From assembly GCF_910589235.1 (NCBI RefSeq), contig NC_060964.1, positions 2,759,990 to 2,823,989 on the forward strand: a stretch of DNA of 64,000 bases. Reading direction: 5' to 3'. Positions 1-12,442 of the stretch are shown in pieces (the stretch's first letter is position 1; each line of letters begins with the position of its first letter). The position numbers and the translations under genes were made by a program. Source of the stretch: Vespa crabro. Lineage: Eukaryota > Arthropoda > Insecta > Hymenoptera > Vespidae. The notes under the pieces are model-generated. The model ran no database searches. It saw nothing but the letters and a program-made list of their open reading frames with translations, and had not been told where the DNA came from.

Positions 1-667
1 AGAGAGACAAAGAAAGAGAAAGGGAGAGAGAGAGAGGGAGAGAGAGAGAGAGAGAGAGAAAATGTAATTAATTCATAATGATTTTAGAGATCTTTAAAAG
101 TTCTTATCTTTTTAAAGATTTCTTTTATTTATTCTTAAAGATTAATTTCATAAAGAAAAAAAAAGAAAAGAAAAGAAGAAAAGAAAGAAAAAATACACTT
201 TAGATAAAAATTATCGACGTCCTTGAGAAAAATCGTAAAAAGGGGAAAACGATCCTAGAAAAAAAATAAAAATTATTCCCCCATAGTATTTATTCTTTTG
301 AAATCATTCGAATTGTTGTCATAAATATTATTGTCATGTCATTTTAAAACACAAAGGATATATTTAGTTGATCTCTTACAATTGAGGCAACTTATATTGC
401 ATTGTGCCATTTAGTTGGTAGAAAATACTTGGTAGAATAAATGGAAAGGAATATTTTTAAAAAGTCGAAAGAAAGAAGTGTCAAGAAAATGTATCGTTGC
501 TTGTATCCAGGAGAAAAAGAGAAATAACCAGAGTTTCTCACCGATCGAGTTTTACGAATCGGGTCAAAGCCTTTGTCGGTTTCTCTAAAGGGTACGTAAA
601 CGTGCAATGTGCATCGGCCGTTTTACCTACACACAATGTATACATATGTATTTGTATATAAGGTGAT

Positions 668-716
<49 letters not shown>

Positions 717-1761
717 ACCACTTTCGACTTTCTTTTCCTCTTTTTCTCTCGTATCGTTGGTGGCACCTATTGTTTAAGCTCGAGCACTACGCGAATTCGT
801 TCTAGCGTGAAATATACAAGTCTCGTAAAAAAAAATTTCTCGGACCTCATCGTTCATCATTTTTAAAGAGAAATATTGGCAAGAAAAAAGAAAAAGAAGG
901 AAAATGCCATTAAACGACGAATATCGAACATGGACTTTCTTTCCCTCCCTTCCCGTCTTCGACATTTTTTTTAATTAATTACTCCTATCAGTAGAAAAAA
1001 TTGGTTTTATGATATTCTTTCCACCTTTTTTTCTATTTTAATTAAAATAATATATCTCTCTCTCTCTCTCCCTCTCTCTCTCTCCCTCTCTCTCTCTTTT
1101 CCTTTTTTTTTTGTTAAATTACAATAATTAGTAATTGAAAAATGTGTTCGAAATGATTTACAAAGTGTTTATCAAAAATTTACGATTTAGTTAGTTTCAT
1201 TTAATGAAAGATAATATTACGTAAAATGAGCATAAAAATTATTACTACGTTCATTATAGTTTCCTTGGTTTTTCTTTTTTTCTTTTTTCTTCTTCTTTTT
1301 TTTTTTATTTAAATTATATTTCCTATTGTACGTATTCGAGTAAATTTACCCTTTAAAAAATTATTAAAATGTTTATTATCAAAGATTTGGAAAGAATTTT
1401 TAAACGAACAACACTTTATATTACTGTATAAAAACAGAAGGAAAAATTTTTATACGATTTCATCCTCGTCAAGGATTTAATTTTTCTTTTTTCGTTTTCA
1501 AATATATTTTTTCTCTTTCTTTTTTTATCTTTTTTTTTTTTTATATTATGCCACGATCGTCACGTCTAGTACCAGTAAAAAGAATTTTTCAAACAGAGAA
1601 ACGTAGAGTAGCGGGAAAAGTGAAGGTTGGCAAGCTTGAATCAGACTCTTTTTCCTGTCTCTCTCTCTCTCTCTCTTTCTTTCTCTTACTCTTTCAACGT
1701 GCTTGAATAACGTCAAAATCACCGCTCGGGTAAAGACAAAAGCTTAATTGTGTGGTGCTTG

Positions 1762-1810
<49 letters not shown>

Positions 1811-2047
1811 TATATTTATATATATGTACTATATCATAGAATATAAAATATTACATGGCTCTATTTGCCCGAGTCGACGAGCTTTAAAATTTTTTCGCTT
1901 TTCAGAATAATGCTATCTTCTTTTTTCACGAGGAATTATTCGATAAAACATACCGGAAGTCATTTGAAGTAACTATTGGACTAATGGATTCTAGTTGTAG
2001 AATAATTAGTAATTAAGCAACTAATTGCAACATCTATCTACTCTTAT

Positions 2048-2087
<40 letters not shown>

Positions 2088-3012
2088 TTCATTTCTACTT
2101 GATAAACTATTATAAATGAAACTTTCAAACGAGAAGTATAGAATATTAATTGCAAAATTAGAAAATTTGTTGGCATTTGTTACAAACGTACGAAGGAATA
2201 GGTCGTCGAGTGAATTTATTTTTGTTTTCTCTTTTCTCTTTCTTTTTTTTTTCTTTTTTATTTTTTTCTTTTTTTCTTTTCACGATAGCAATTAAATGAT
2301 TAGTCACGTAAATTTATGCTCTTATATTATAATATAGTTCAAAGAACAAATCGGTAAAATGAAAATTAAATTTGTAAACGGGTTTACTACATTGAACACG
2401 ACGTTTCGTGCAATTTCCATATTTTTCTAGATTCAAATTATTTAATTGGCTATTTATAAGTCTTCATTTGTTTTTTTTTTTATCATTTTCATTAAAAATG
2501 TAATACTTTTCGTAAAGATCTACGGATCAGGGGACAGACTTTATTAACTTATTTTTTCTTTTTTTCTTTTGTTATCTTATAAAGAAGCTTATAAAAATAA
2601 TTATTCCGTTCTTGAAACAAGATCGAACATTTAATAAATGTTTTATACATTAAATTACAATTTTCAATATAAATTTTCCATTAAAATTTCAACAAAGCAG
2701 AATAATAAATATAACATGAAATATATTTTAAGTTATGCAATATCGACAGCTTTGATAAATCAATCTAATTTAGAATAATAGATATATCATACTATTTATT
2801 TATTAAAGCAGCAACTTTGATCTCTGGAACATTATTGGTTTGAAAAGTTACAATGTTACTAAAGCTATAATGTTATACAATTACATATAAACAATATAAT
2901 ATAATATAATAACAATGTAAATAATATAATTCAATATACTCCAAATTATATATATTCATGTATAATTTATAATACAATACAATATAATATCATTTTCACA
3001 TATTTTAATTAA

Positions 3013-3088
<76 letters not shown>

Positions 3089-3322
3089 ATATCAAATCGT
3101 TTAGATATAAACTTTTAAAAGTTCCAATATTAATTATTGACAATATTAATTATCAACATCTAGTTATTCTCATTTCACAAATATTTCAAAAATCTTTCAT
3201 TTCTTTTTTATCAAGCTAAAACGTACCATGTATTAAACCTTCTAGTTATTAGTGGGATCTTTATAATAGCTCAACGTGCTTCGAATGAAACGGTCGAATT
3301 TTCTACAAAAAAGAAAGAAAAA

Positions 3323-3359
<37 letters not shown>

Positions 3360-4070
3360 TAAGAGAATATTAACTATCAACCTCTTTCTTTCTTTCTCTC
3401 TCTTTTTCGGTGACGATAACGTGACATGCACGACCGACACGTACTACGAAATTTATGCTTCACATAAGTTTCTTCTTTGCGAAAAAGAAAGAAAGGTGTA
3501 TAGCACTAACATGCGAGATTCGCGATATTTTATCGGATCTTCTACATCATTCGGTTAAAATCCACGTAGGCGAATGTTGCACGACTCGCCATCACGTAGT
3601 GCCATTTTTTTTCTCTCTGTCAGTCAGCAATACCTGTCTTTTCGTTTCTCTTGGGCGTGCTAAATGAGCTTAAATTTTCACGGTAATAATATTGGGGTTG
3701 TTTTCTTTCTTCTTTTTCTTTTTTTCTTTTTTTTTTTGTCGAACGTGAAGTATTATTTTAGGTACAAACAAAAATTAAAATACGATCAATCTTCAATGGA
3801 CTAATTTTTAATTCTGTTTGTTGTATTTTAATTCGAAGAAATTAATTTTAATAATTATTACATTGAAATTATTAATTTTTAATAAACATTTCAACAGAAT
3901 TAATATTTAAGTTATAAATTTAAAAAATCAATTGTAATAATTATAATATTAATATTATAATTCGAAGAAATATTTTAATAATAAATATGGACATTTAAAA
4001 AAGAACAAAGTAATCTCTTTATTTCGCGAACTTTCTATAATGCTATATATTTTCTAAGTGTCATACATTC

Positions 4071-4116
<46 letters not shown>

Positions 4117-4324
4117 GTGATTATTTTTGACAAGAACATTAATTATATTATTTCAAATTCAAAGATTAATTTTAAAGATTAATATTAAAATATAACTTTA
4201 TGGAGGATTGAAAATTAGAATATGAAAATATCGGAGTTTATAGAAAATAATCGAATCAATATGTGACTTTTCAATTTTGGAGAAGTCAAATGTATAAATT
4301 AATTTACTTTTTTTTAATTAATTC

Positions 4325-4355
<31 letters not shown>

Positions 4356-4432
4356 ATATATATATTATTTCTAATTTTATTAATTACAAAATTATTTTAA
4401 ATGAACTTGCTTTGTCTTGCTTGAAACTTCAG
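1..4432 (+). other. Intron of the FRMD-like gene
   Basis: No exon could be supported here. The open frames have no family resemblance and no phase-matched splice sites. The stretch holds (GA)n at 30-58 and 3326-3356, (AT)n at 670-712, 1766-1802, 3018-3070 and 4073-4113, (CT)n at 1053-1098, 2048-2090 and 4324-4352, and T-rich tracts. Less repetitive islands at about 540-960 and 3420-3660 contain nothing I can name. Confidence 0.6.
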
Positions 4433-4659
4433 TTTGCCGAAAGCATCGGATGCACCTGTCGTCAGTGGTGGATCTATATTTTCTTGGGGCACTAAATTCA
4501 AATATACAGGACGAACGGAAAGAGAAGTTCTTGAAGAAACGGGTCCACTTAGAAAGGAGGAACCACCTATTCAACGTTGTCAGACAACGTGTCTTAGAAG
4601 AAAAGCAAGCAGTGTACCGGCTACCCCTAGCACCCCTAGTCAGGACCTTGTTGAAATAC
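4433..4659 (+). CDS. FRMD-like gene, exon with FERM-adjacent motif
   Basis: The acceptor is aacttcag at 4432. One base completes a split codon, then frame 0 reads LPKASDAPVVSGGSIFSWG and onward. The donor after 4659 is gttagt and leaves one base (c), which with the ga of the next exon makes an Arg codon. The exon begins in the linker right after the FERM C-lobe and includes the FERM-adjacent GRTEREVLEE helix start. Confidence 0.85.
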
Positions 4660-4721
4660 GTTAGTATTTAAATTAAAACATTCTTTTTGTTTTTACATTC
4701 TTTATGTTTCTTTTCTTTTGG

Positions 4722-4780
<59 letters not shown>

Positions 4781-7700
4781 TTCAATATTCTTTATTAGAA
4801 TTTTCTTTCTTATACAATTTGTATATTTAATACAATCTAATATTTATATATTTATATTATATTAATGTTTATATATTTATACAATTTAATGTTTATACTG
4901 TATAAAAATTATCGAGAAAAAGTCATATTTTATAATATTTTATAATATTTTGTATGTTATTACAATATAGAGAAAGTGATGGGCAAATACTTAAATATTC
5001 GTACAGTATCAATAAAAAAATACGAATACTTTCTTACCGTAGGAATACTTAATTATCTCACTGCATATAATATCAGAATATGCATTTTTTTTTATTTTTT
5101 TGTTATTTTTTTTAAATAGATTCATATGCTTTTAAATTAATAAATAATTAATAAACAAATTAGTATTTTATTAATGAATAAACAATTTTTTCTTAGATTA
5201 TTAATAATTAAATCTTCCATTTAGATATATGGGAATATCTCTGAAATTAAAAATCATAGAAACTTAATTTATCTTAGAATATTATTTTAAAAGGCCTGAT
5301 TTTTCGTTATTTTTTATCCTATTGTTTATAATGAATTAACAATCTGTTATAAACAATTTCTATAAATAAATTTTTACGAACTAAATTTATCTTACTTTTT
5401 GTATATATATATATTTATAAGTATACTTGAATTTATATAAATATCATTAAATTTTATCAAACAATATTAAACATAAAAAAATCTTTTGGAGTGTCTACTA
5501 CTACTTCTTTAGTTTCTATTTGAGTTTCTACTATTCCAAGCACACATAGAATTTATTATATATTCGTTGGAATTATTTCAAAGACTGATCTTCGAAATAC
5601 AAACTTTGTATTACATCTTCAAAGCTATTTTTCTAGATTGTTTGGAAAAGTAGTAGTCAAGACTCTCTCGAATTGAATTTCCTTATCCCTTGACAAGGAC
5701 AAGAACGTTTTCACCAACGACACGCTTGACACGTAAGAATGTTCTCACAAGTAGATTATCAACAGGTGTTCACCAGTCTTTCGTTCCCTTTGAAACTTTT
5801 TCTTATTATTCTCGCGAACGTGATCGACTTACAAGATCGATCATACTTCTTTTTTTTTTATCGCTCGAAATCAAAAATGTTTCGATCCTTCTCATTTTTA
5901 TACTTATATTGCATTCAAATACATATATATTCTTTCGACGATTTGAAAAAATTTATAAGACGATTGAAAAGAATTTATTCATGATTATTATTACATATTA
6001 TTCAATGATATCAAAGACAAATCATATGATTTATAATTTATCTAATCGTAACAAAGTATAAAACATATGAGAATAATTTCGAGATTAGTTGAAAATTATT
6101 TATCATTCTAACTATCTAACAAATTCTAATGAACAAATAGTGTCGAATCATTAAAAATTGGGATTTAAGAATAAGAAATAAAAAGTATAATAATATTTTA
6201 AGGATTAATAATGATCACGTAAATGAAAGATGACAATTATCCTAATCAAGAATCTCATTATGGTTTGGCCTTGAATAGGATACTCCAGTCTGCCACGTAG
6301 CTGTCACAGTGCAGGCTTGGATGGTACCGGAATGTCCGAGGGTGGTACAGGAGTTCCTCTCAGCTCACCCTACTGTCCAGACAATACCTTGCCTCTTCTG
6401 GAGACCGTATCGGAGGACCAAGAGATTCATGCGAGGAGAAACAATGGTTGGTCTATACTCTTTCCCTCTCATATCTATATTTGTTATATATTGTTATTGT
6501 TTACCAATTCAGGATTGTCTTTATCTTTGTCTTTATCTTAATCTTCATCTTTCTCTATCTCCTTTTCTCTCTCTCTCTCTCTCTCTCCCTCTCTCTTTCT
6601 CTTTCAATCTCTCCTTTTCTTTGTCTCTTTCTCTGTCCCTCTTTTATTACATCCACGAGGGTTTTGTCGAATGTGTTTCTTTCATTAGTCATAAAAGCAT
6701 GTGACGTGAGCGTACGATAATTATTAAATAATTAATTGTTTCATAATAATTAATTAATTCTTAATAATTAATTGATAAGACACGAGAAACATACACACGT
6801 ATATATGTATGGTTTTTGTTTTTTCTTATTTTTTTTCTTTTTTTTCGTTAACGATTCTTGAAATATATAAAATGGTGAAATTTGATAGATACTTCTTATC
6901 TGTAAAAATTAAAGAAATTAAATTAAATACGATGAAGCGTATTATTAGATTGTTTGCATTGTATAAAAAAAATTAGTCTGACATGTTTCGCATAAATTTT
7001 TTATACAAATAATCGATTCGATAAATCAATCCTTCGATTGATTTCTAAATATAAATATTCAATTATCGTGTCTTACGAATGAAATAAATGATTTCATTTA
7101 ATTAATTATTATTTTTAAAAATGTATAGAAAAGTTTATTGTATGCTCTCGCTATTATATGCTCACAGTCATTGATTTTTAGTTATATGAATTTGTGATCA
7201 TAAAAGTTACCTAAGTCAACAAAGAATATTTGCATTAAGATCAAATTTATATACATATAACCATTTGTTTGTTTGTTTTATTTTTATGTATATAATATCA
7301 TAAAATTAATGAAAAAAAAAAATATATCGAAATATTTAACTTGGGCTAATTTTATAATTATTCATGCATATAATAACAAATAATCTTTGGATGAATTATC
7401 TCATAAACTATTAGTAAGATATTCTCTTAGGTTAAATCTAAATGAGAAAATGTTGAATCGTTTAAGGAAAAATATAAAGATCGTATTAATATTTTTATAG
7501 AAAAAGAAGGAAGAAATAAATAAAATAAAAATAAATATAAAAGAATTCTCAATCCCTTGTACGATTCAATGACTCGTAAAGATTTAAAAGAGAAGTGCAC
7601 GTTTAAAATGCTCGTTATTATCAGACACATTTGATTCGATTGCATGAGTCAATGATATTAAGAACAAACGAACGAAATGTTCGTATAATAAAGAAAAAAA

Positions 7701-8064
7701 AGAAGGAAAGAAAAAAAGAAAAGAAAGAAAGAAAGAAGTAAATAAATAAAGAAATGGGAGAAGAATTTTTATTCTCCGATAATTTATATGAAGAAATATA
7801 TTAATGATCAAAATGAATGAATTTTGAAAAGGATGTTTCGTTCGACTTATCATTTATTTATGTGTGTATGTATCTATGTAAATATCTATGTATATATATT
7901 TAATTAATTAGATTACGTTAACGATCGCCTGTTAAGACACGCGACATTCTCTCGAACACGAGATGTCACGAGTCACGTGTCACGACAATGTGCTGTGCGA
8001 AAGAAAGAGAGAGAGAGCGAGAAAGAGAAAAAGAAAGAGAGATAGTGAGAAAAAAAGAAAGGGA

Positions 8065-8105
<41 letters not shown>

Positions 8106-8200
8106 GAATATTTAAAATGATTTTGATTGGATGTGAAGTAGAATGAATAGTGTGGAATGTGGAATGAATTAATTGTAAAAATGTTTTTAATTAGAGAGAA

Positions 8201-8250
<50 letters not shown>

Positions 8251-9869
8251 CAAATTTTATAGTGTTTAAAAATGATGAATAATAGTATAATTCTTAACCC
8301 TTTATAATTCATTTTAATTTTTTATGTTTTAAATAGAAAACAAAAGGAAAAGAAAAAACTTACGTTATATGAAACGAATAGAATGACATATATATATATA
8401 CATATATATTTGTATAATTATACTATCTATATTAAAATTTTATTAAAAATTATATATTGTGAAACTAATAATATAACTTATACTAGTGTATTTAAAATAT
8501 ATTAAAACTCTATTACAAAATTATATATATATATATATATATATAAAATTGAATTGTAAGACAGATAAACATAAATGTATTATTTGAAAATAATGAGAAA
8601 CATTATACAGGGTTAAATGAGATATCCTCAATATCTCTTTTTCTGTCTTTCTTTCTCTCATTTAGTAATTGCATGTCACTGAATATCTAACAAGACGATC
8701 GTTATCAGGCAAAAAAAGATCGAAACGATCGTTTCTAATCTCAGGCTTCAGAGCCTCACCGCAGTAATCGTCGGCGCTTATTCTATTTGCTTCTTTCTTT
8801 CTTTCTTCTTTCTTCCTTCCTTTCTTTCTTTCTTTCTTTCTTTCTTTTTCCTTTTCTTTTTTTTCTTTTATTTTTTTTTGTCATCCGTTTATTTGTTCCT
8901 TCCCTTTTTTTTCTGTTCTTTTAGCCGTAGACGAAAAAGATACGCATGCGAGTGCCACCCACAACAACACCACCACCACTACTACTACCACCACCACCAC
9001 CACCACCACCACCACCACCACTACCACTACTACTACTACTTCTACTACTTCTACTACTTCTACTTCTACTACTACTACTACTAGTACTACTACCTCCGCT
9101 ACTACCACAAACCACGCGAAAGTTAAACTGAAATTTCCCAAGAGCACGCTGAACCGACCGCAAACGTTGTACAGTCAGAGAATAGTGATAGGCTCGGAGG
9201 AACTAGTTGGCCGTGATATCGATAACGTCGTTAGGCAACGTATAAATGCCCTTGAAAAGAGTCCCAAGGTCGTCAGATCTACCGCATTGATAATCAAGAC
9301 CTCGAAGGTACCAGTTGTTAAGCCTTCATTGACTTCGGTATCCTTCTCCTCTTCCTCATCATTGTCGTCGCATACAGCGACTACTAGCATCACTGCTACT
9401 ACTATTGCTACACCGACAACAACAACAATAACAACAATGACAGGAGCAGCAATGTCATTGACGTCGAAGAAGTATGTCTCGAACGGAAGCGTTTCAACGA
9501 ATAAAACAAAGATAAACGTCGACGTTCCCGACGGGACGGAAATCAACTCGTTTCGTGACGATTTTTGTCAGGTAAGAAAGGTCCAAAGTCGATACGACTG
9601 CAACACCGAGATGACAATTCGAGACTCGAAAAATATTACGAAGACGACGACAACATCGATCACAAATATCAACTCGAAAGATTCGACGGCAACTACGAAT
9701 GGTTGCGTTTACTACGATCATCGGCAATCATCTCGGAATAACGATCGAAATGGGATCGATTCTGTTTTGAAATCAGGTAAGATCGATCCTCGTGATCCTT
9801 ACGGATCTATGCTGGATCATCCTGGGATTTTCTATCTTTTTATCTCTTTCTATTCTCTTTATCTCTTTA

Positions 9870-9900
<31 letters not shown>

Positions 9901-10094
9901 TTTTCTCTTTCTCTCTCTTTTTTTCTCTCTCTTTTTCTCTTTCTCTCTCTTCCTTTTTCTATCTCTTCCTCCATTTCTATTTTTCTATCTATCTAATCTA
10001 TTCTATTTCCAACATGCTGTTGGTTTAGTACATTCGAGCTTTCGATATATTGTATATCTATCTACCCATTTATATATAAATATTATATATTTAA

Positions 10095-10134
<40 letters not shown>

Positions 10135-11180
10135 CTTTTTTTTTCTTTTTTTCGTTTACTTTCAAATTTCTTTCTGTTTTGCATATTATTGCGGTCAAGC
10201 ATGGGCCTGTGCCTGTTAACGATAAGTCGTCGCATATTATATATAGCCTTTGATGTCGAGCTGCTCTCGAACTAGCCTGAGAAAAAGATTCTCGTTGTAA
10301 TCCTTGATCAGAAATATTTATTCAACCAGGATCTTTCCATATTGTAGGTCCTACTAGAAGCCAGACTCGTTATTCGCGTTCGATCCTCGAAGTAAATCTA
10401 TAAGAATAACGATGAAATAATAATTTTTACTTCGATGATGATGAACGAGAGTAAAAAAGAAAATAGATATTTAAACAAAACAAAACAAAACAAAACAAAA
10501 CAAAACGAAACGAACGAAACGAAACGAAACGAAACGAAACGAAACGAAACAAAACAAAACAAAACGAAACAGAACAAAACAAGACAAAGCAAACAAAAAA
10601 AGAAAAAGAAAGAAAAAAGGAATATAAATCAAGGAGATAAGGGTATAATTAAAAATCTAATAATCAATTGATGTCTATTGTTTCAGTCGGTCAGCACGAG
10701 GGCGAGGCAAACGATTATTACTTCAGAGATTCCTTCGATCATTCGTCATCAGAGAGTCAGCTGTTGGATGCATCCGGTAAACCTCATAGTCGGTCGGTAA
10801 CACCAGTACCAAAAATGCAAAAGCTTCAAAATTCCAAGCTTTGTTTACAACAAAAGCATCAACATCAACACCAGCAGCAACAACAACAACAACATCATCA
10901 ACAACAATTAAAACAACAACAACAACAACAACAACAACAATCGCATCTGGCTCGTAGATTCCAAGGAAAGTTAAGGCATAGGAGTCTGCGAATCCTTCGA
11001 CGCTTCGTTCCGGCCTTCATGCTTGCCCTAACAGTGTTTTTTGTCAGTCTCGTATTAATCTTCGAAACGGATGCTACTATATTCAACAGCCTGCGTAAGA
11101 CGCCAGAAATGGTGGCCTTAAGGAACCAATACTATGTCCCCCTAAAGGAGTTCCTCAGGACCAAGTTCGGCCTATTTTGA
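4433..11180 (+). CDS. FERM domain protein, FRMD3/FRMD5 type, C-terminal 579 residues (four exons; 5' part outside window)
   Basis: Joined exons 4433-4659, 6279-6446, 8925-9776 and 10687-11180 give one open frame of 579 residues plus stop. Every junction has GT..AG ends and matching phase. The first exon carries the FERM-adjacent signature GSIFSWGTKFKYTGRTEREV (compare the GS-F-YSGRT motif of band 4.1/FRMD proteins), so the FERM lobes should be encoded left of this window. The middle is low-complexity (Thr/Ser- then Gln/His-rich). Near the C-terminus a basic stretch precedes one hydrophobic segment at fragment residues ~522-542 (FVPAFMLALTVFFVSLVLIF), then a 37-residue tail ending KFGLF. A C-terminal membrane anchor is, to my knowledge, a feature of FRMD3/FRMD5 and their fly homologue CG5022. 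The expected role is linking membrane to cortical actin or junctions; that is family inference. The family call is firm; FRMD3 versus FRMD5 is not resolved. Confidence 0.85.
4660..6278 (+). other. Intron of the FRMD-like gene
   Basis: This 1.6-kb intron contains an (AT)n run at about 4728-4777 and otherwise AT-rich unique sequence. The frames at 5690-6061 look like chance openings and have no phase-compatible splice sites. Confidence 0.7.
6279..6446 (+). CDS. FRMD-like gene, second visible exon
   Basis: The acceptor is gaatag at 6278. The reading is YSSLPRSCHSAGLDGTGMSE and onward, ending in HARRNN plus one base. The donor is gttggt at 6447, which is not a strong match, but phase agrees on both sides. 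The peptide is Ser/Gly/Pro-rich linker with an acidic ETVSEDQE patch. A second open frame over the same bases is out of phase with its neighbours and was discarded. Confidence 0.75.
6447..8924 (+). other. Intron of the FRMD-like gene
   Basis: This 2.5-kb intron is dominated by simple repeats: (CT)n at 6569-6640, (GA)n at 7995-8103 and 8196-8250, (AT)n at 8522-8545 and (TTTC)n at about 8793-8848. The T-rich run before 8925 supplies the polypyrimidine tract of the next acceptor. Confidence 0.7.
8925..9776 (+). CDS. FRMD-like gene, large Thr/Ser-rich exon
   Basis: The acceptor is tcttttag at 8924. The exon opens with CC, completing an Ala codon with the G left by the previous exon. It encodes a long Thr tract (about 8961-9110, ACC/ACT codons), then mixed-composition sequence including LKFPKSTLNRPQTLYSQ and GSEELVGRDIDNVV. 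Two donors fit the consensus: gtaaga at 9572 (phase 0) and gtaaga at 9777 (phase 1). Only 9777 is in phase with the next acceptor at 10687, and 9572-9776 reads as normal coding sequence, so 9776 is taken as the end. Confidence 0.8.
9777..10686 (+). other. Last intron of the FRMD-like gene
   Basis: This 910-bp intron contains a CT/TTTCTC-rich tract (about 9835-9990), (AT)n at 10100-10132 and the AAAAC/GAAAC pentanucleotide array. The plus-strand frame runs open from the previous exon across the donor, but its composition collapses to Phe/Leu/Ser repeats just after 9835, consistent with intron. Confidence 0.7.
10472..10582 (+). repeat. Pentanucleotide array, AAAAC with a block of GAAAC variants
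   Basis: Runs of AAAAC flank a central block of GAAAC units, with one 4-base slip (aacgaacg) near 10508. The array is about 100 bp upstream of the last-exon acceptor of the FRMD-like gene. The A-B-A arrangement suggests a variant unit arose and expanded inside an older AAAAC array. Confidence 0.85.
10687..11180 (+). CDS. FRMD-like gene, terminal exon with poly-Gln and membrane anchor
   Basis: The acceptor is ttgtttcag at 10686; the split codon gives Val. The exon encodes GQHEGEANDYYFRDSFDHSS, a Gln/His tract (about 10846-10940) made of CAA, CAG and CAT codons, a basic stretch, a ~20-residue hydrophobic helix and the tail RKTPEMVALRNQYY to KFGLF, then TGA at 11178-11180. The helix plus short tail suggests a tail-anchored or single-pass topology with the bulk of the protein cytoplasmic. 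Confidence 0.85.
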
Positions 11181-11449
11181 TGCGACCCAATGATGATGAC
11201 CAGTTCAAGGTCGTCTACTTTTGTCGCCGCGTAGCTTCTCTTCAGTGCCAAGTCGAAGATTCCGAGTGACCGAGCTCCGTGCTTGTGTCGGGACGATCAT
11301 GATGATAATGATGATAATGAATGACGATGATATGATCATGACGACGATAATGATAATGATAATGATTAGAAGAATGGTTTGCATGACGATGATGATTGTG
11401 ATGATGTTGGAGAAGGAACGTGTCATTTTTCTTTCTCTCTCTTTTTTTT

Positions 11450-11480
<31 letters not shown>

Positions 11481-11740
11481 TTCTCTCTCTCTTTCTATCT
11501 CTCTCTCTTTCTTTCACCTATATACATATACTTATTCATTGTTTGTTTTAAAGTAGTTACTTTGTCATTGATAAAATCAAAACAATCGAGAAGATCGATC
11601 TCTTCTATATCTTTTTAATCATACACTACATTTATACAATGTATTTAAGATAAACGAAAGTGTGTAAACGAAGTTGCCTGTACCTTTGAAAAACGAGTTA
11701 CATTTTTATGAAAAAGAAAAGAAAAGAAAAAACAAAAATC

Positions 11741-11788
<48 letters not shown>

Positions 11789-11894
11789 TTAATAATAAAA
11801 ATAATAATTATAATAATAATAATAATAATGATAATGAAAGAGAGAACGAGAAACTCGGTTGTGATGCTTGTTAATTATCGATTAAAATAAATAA

Positions 11895-11956
<62 letters not shown>

Positions 11957-12407
11957 TATTTAAGGATTTCTTCAAAGTGTCGATGACAATCTCATCAAAA
12001 CGACGATCTCTTTGTAAATCACATTCGAAACGTACAGTTTTGGGAAAAAAAAGAAAAGACAAGTAAATGAACATTAATAAATTCAAATGAATCATCATTT
12101 TTGATTTTCTCTCTTAGTACAGAGATAGGCAAATAATGGCTCAAGAAAGGGTCGCATGTGGTTCCTTTTTCTAATTGTTTGTTCTGATAAGATTGGAAGA
12201 GATAATCTTAGTGAGCAGTATGCATGGCGTTGCACTATTTTGTTTTTTTTTTATTTATTATTGTATAATCGATTGAAGTGATAATCAATGAATTTAAGTA
12301 TTGTAATATTGTTAATGAGAACGTATTTGAAAAGAGTATACAAGTCTAATTGATCGAAACGGCCGGCCGTTGTCGCATACTTGCTTAAATTAACTATACG
12401 TATTGGA

Positions 12408-12442
<35 letters not shown>

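Noticed and set aside
3455..3667. Plus-strand 70-residue frame as an upstream FRMD exon
   Set aside because: No resemblance to a FERM lobe and no splice sites giving the phase needed at 4433.
6309..6445. Alternative frame (QAWMVPECPRVVQEFLS) over FRMD exon 2
   Set aside because: Out of phase with the preceding exon's one-base remainder; the adopted frame joins cleanly on both sides.
8881..9163. Val/Gly/Ser-rich minus-strand frames opposite the Thr tract
   Set aside because: Shadow frames of the ACC/ACT repeat; the plus-strand frame is phase-matched to exons on both sides.
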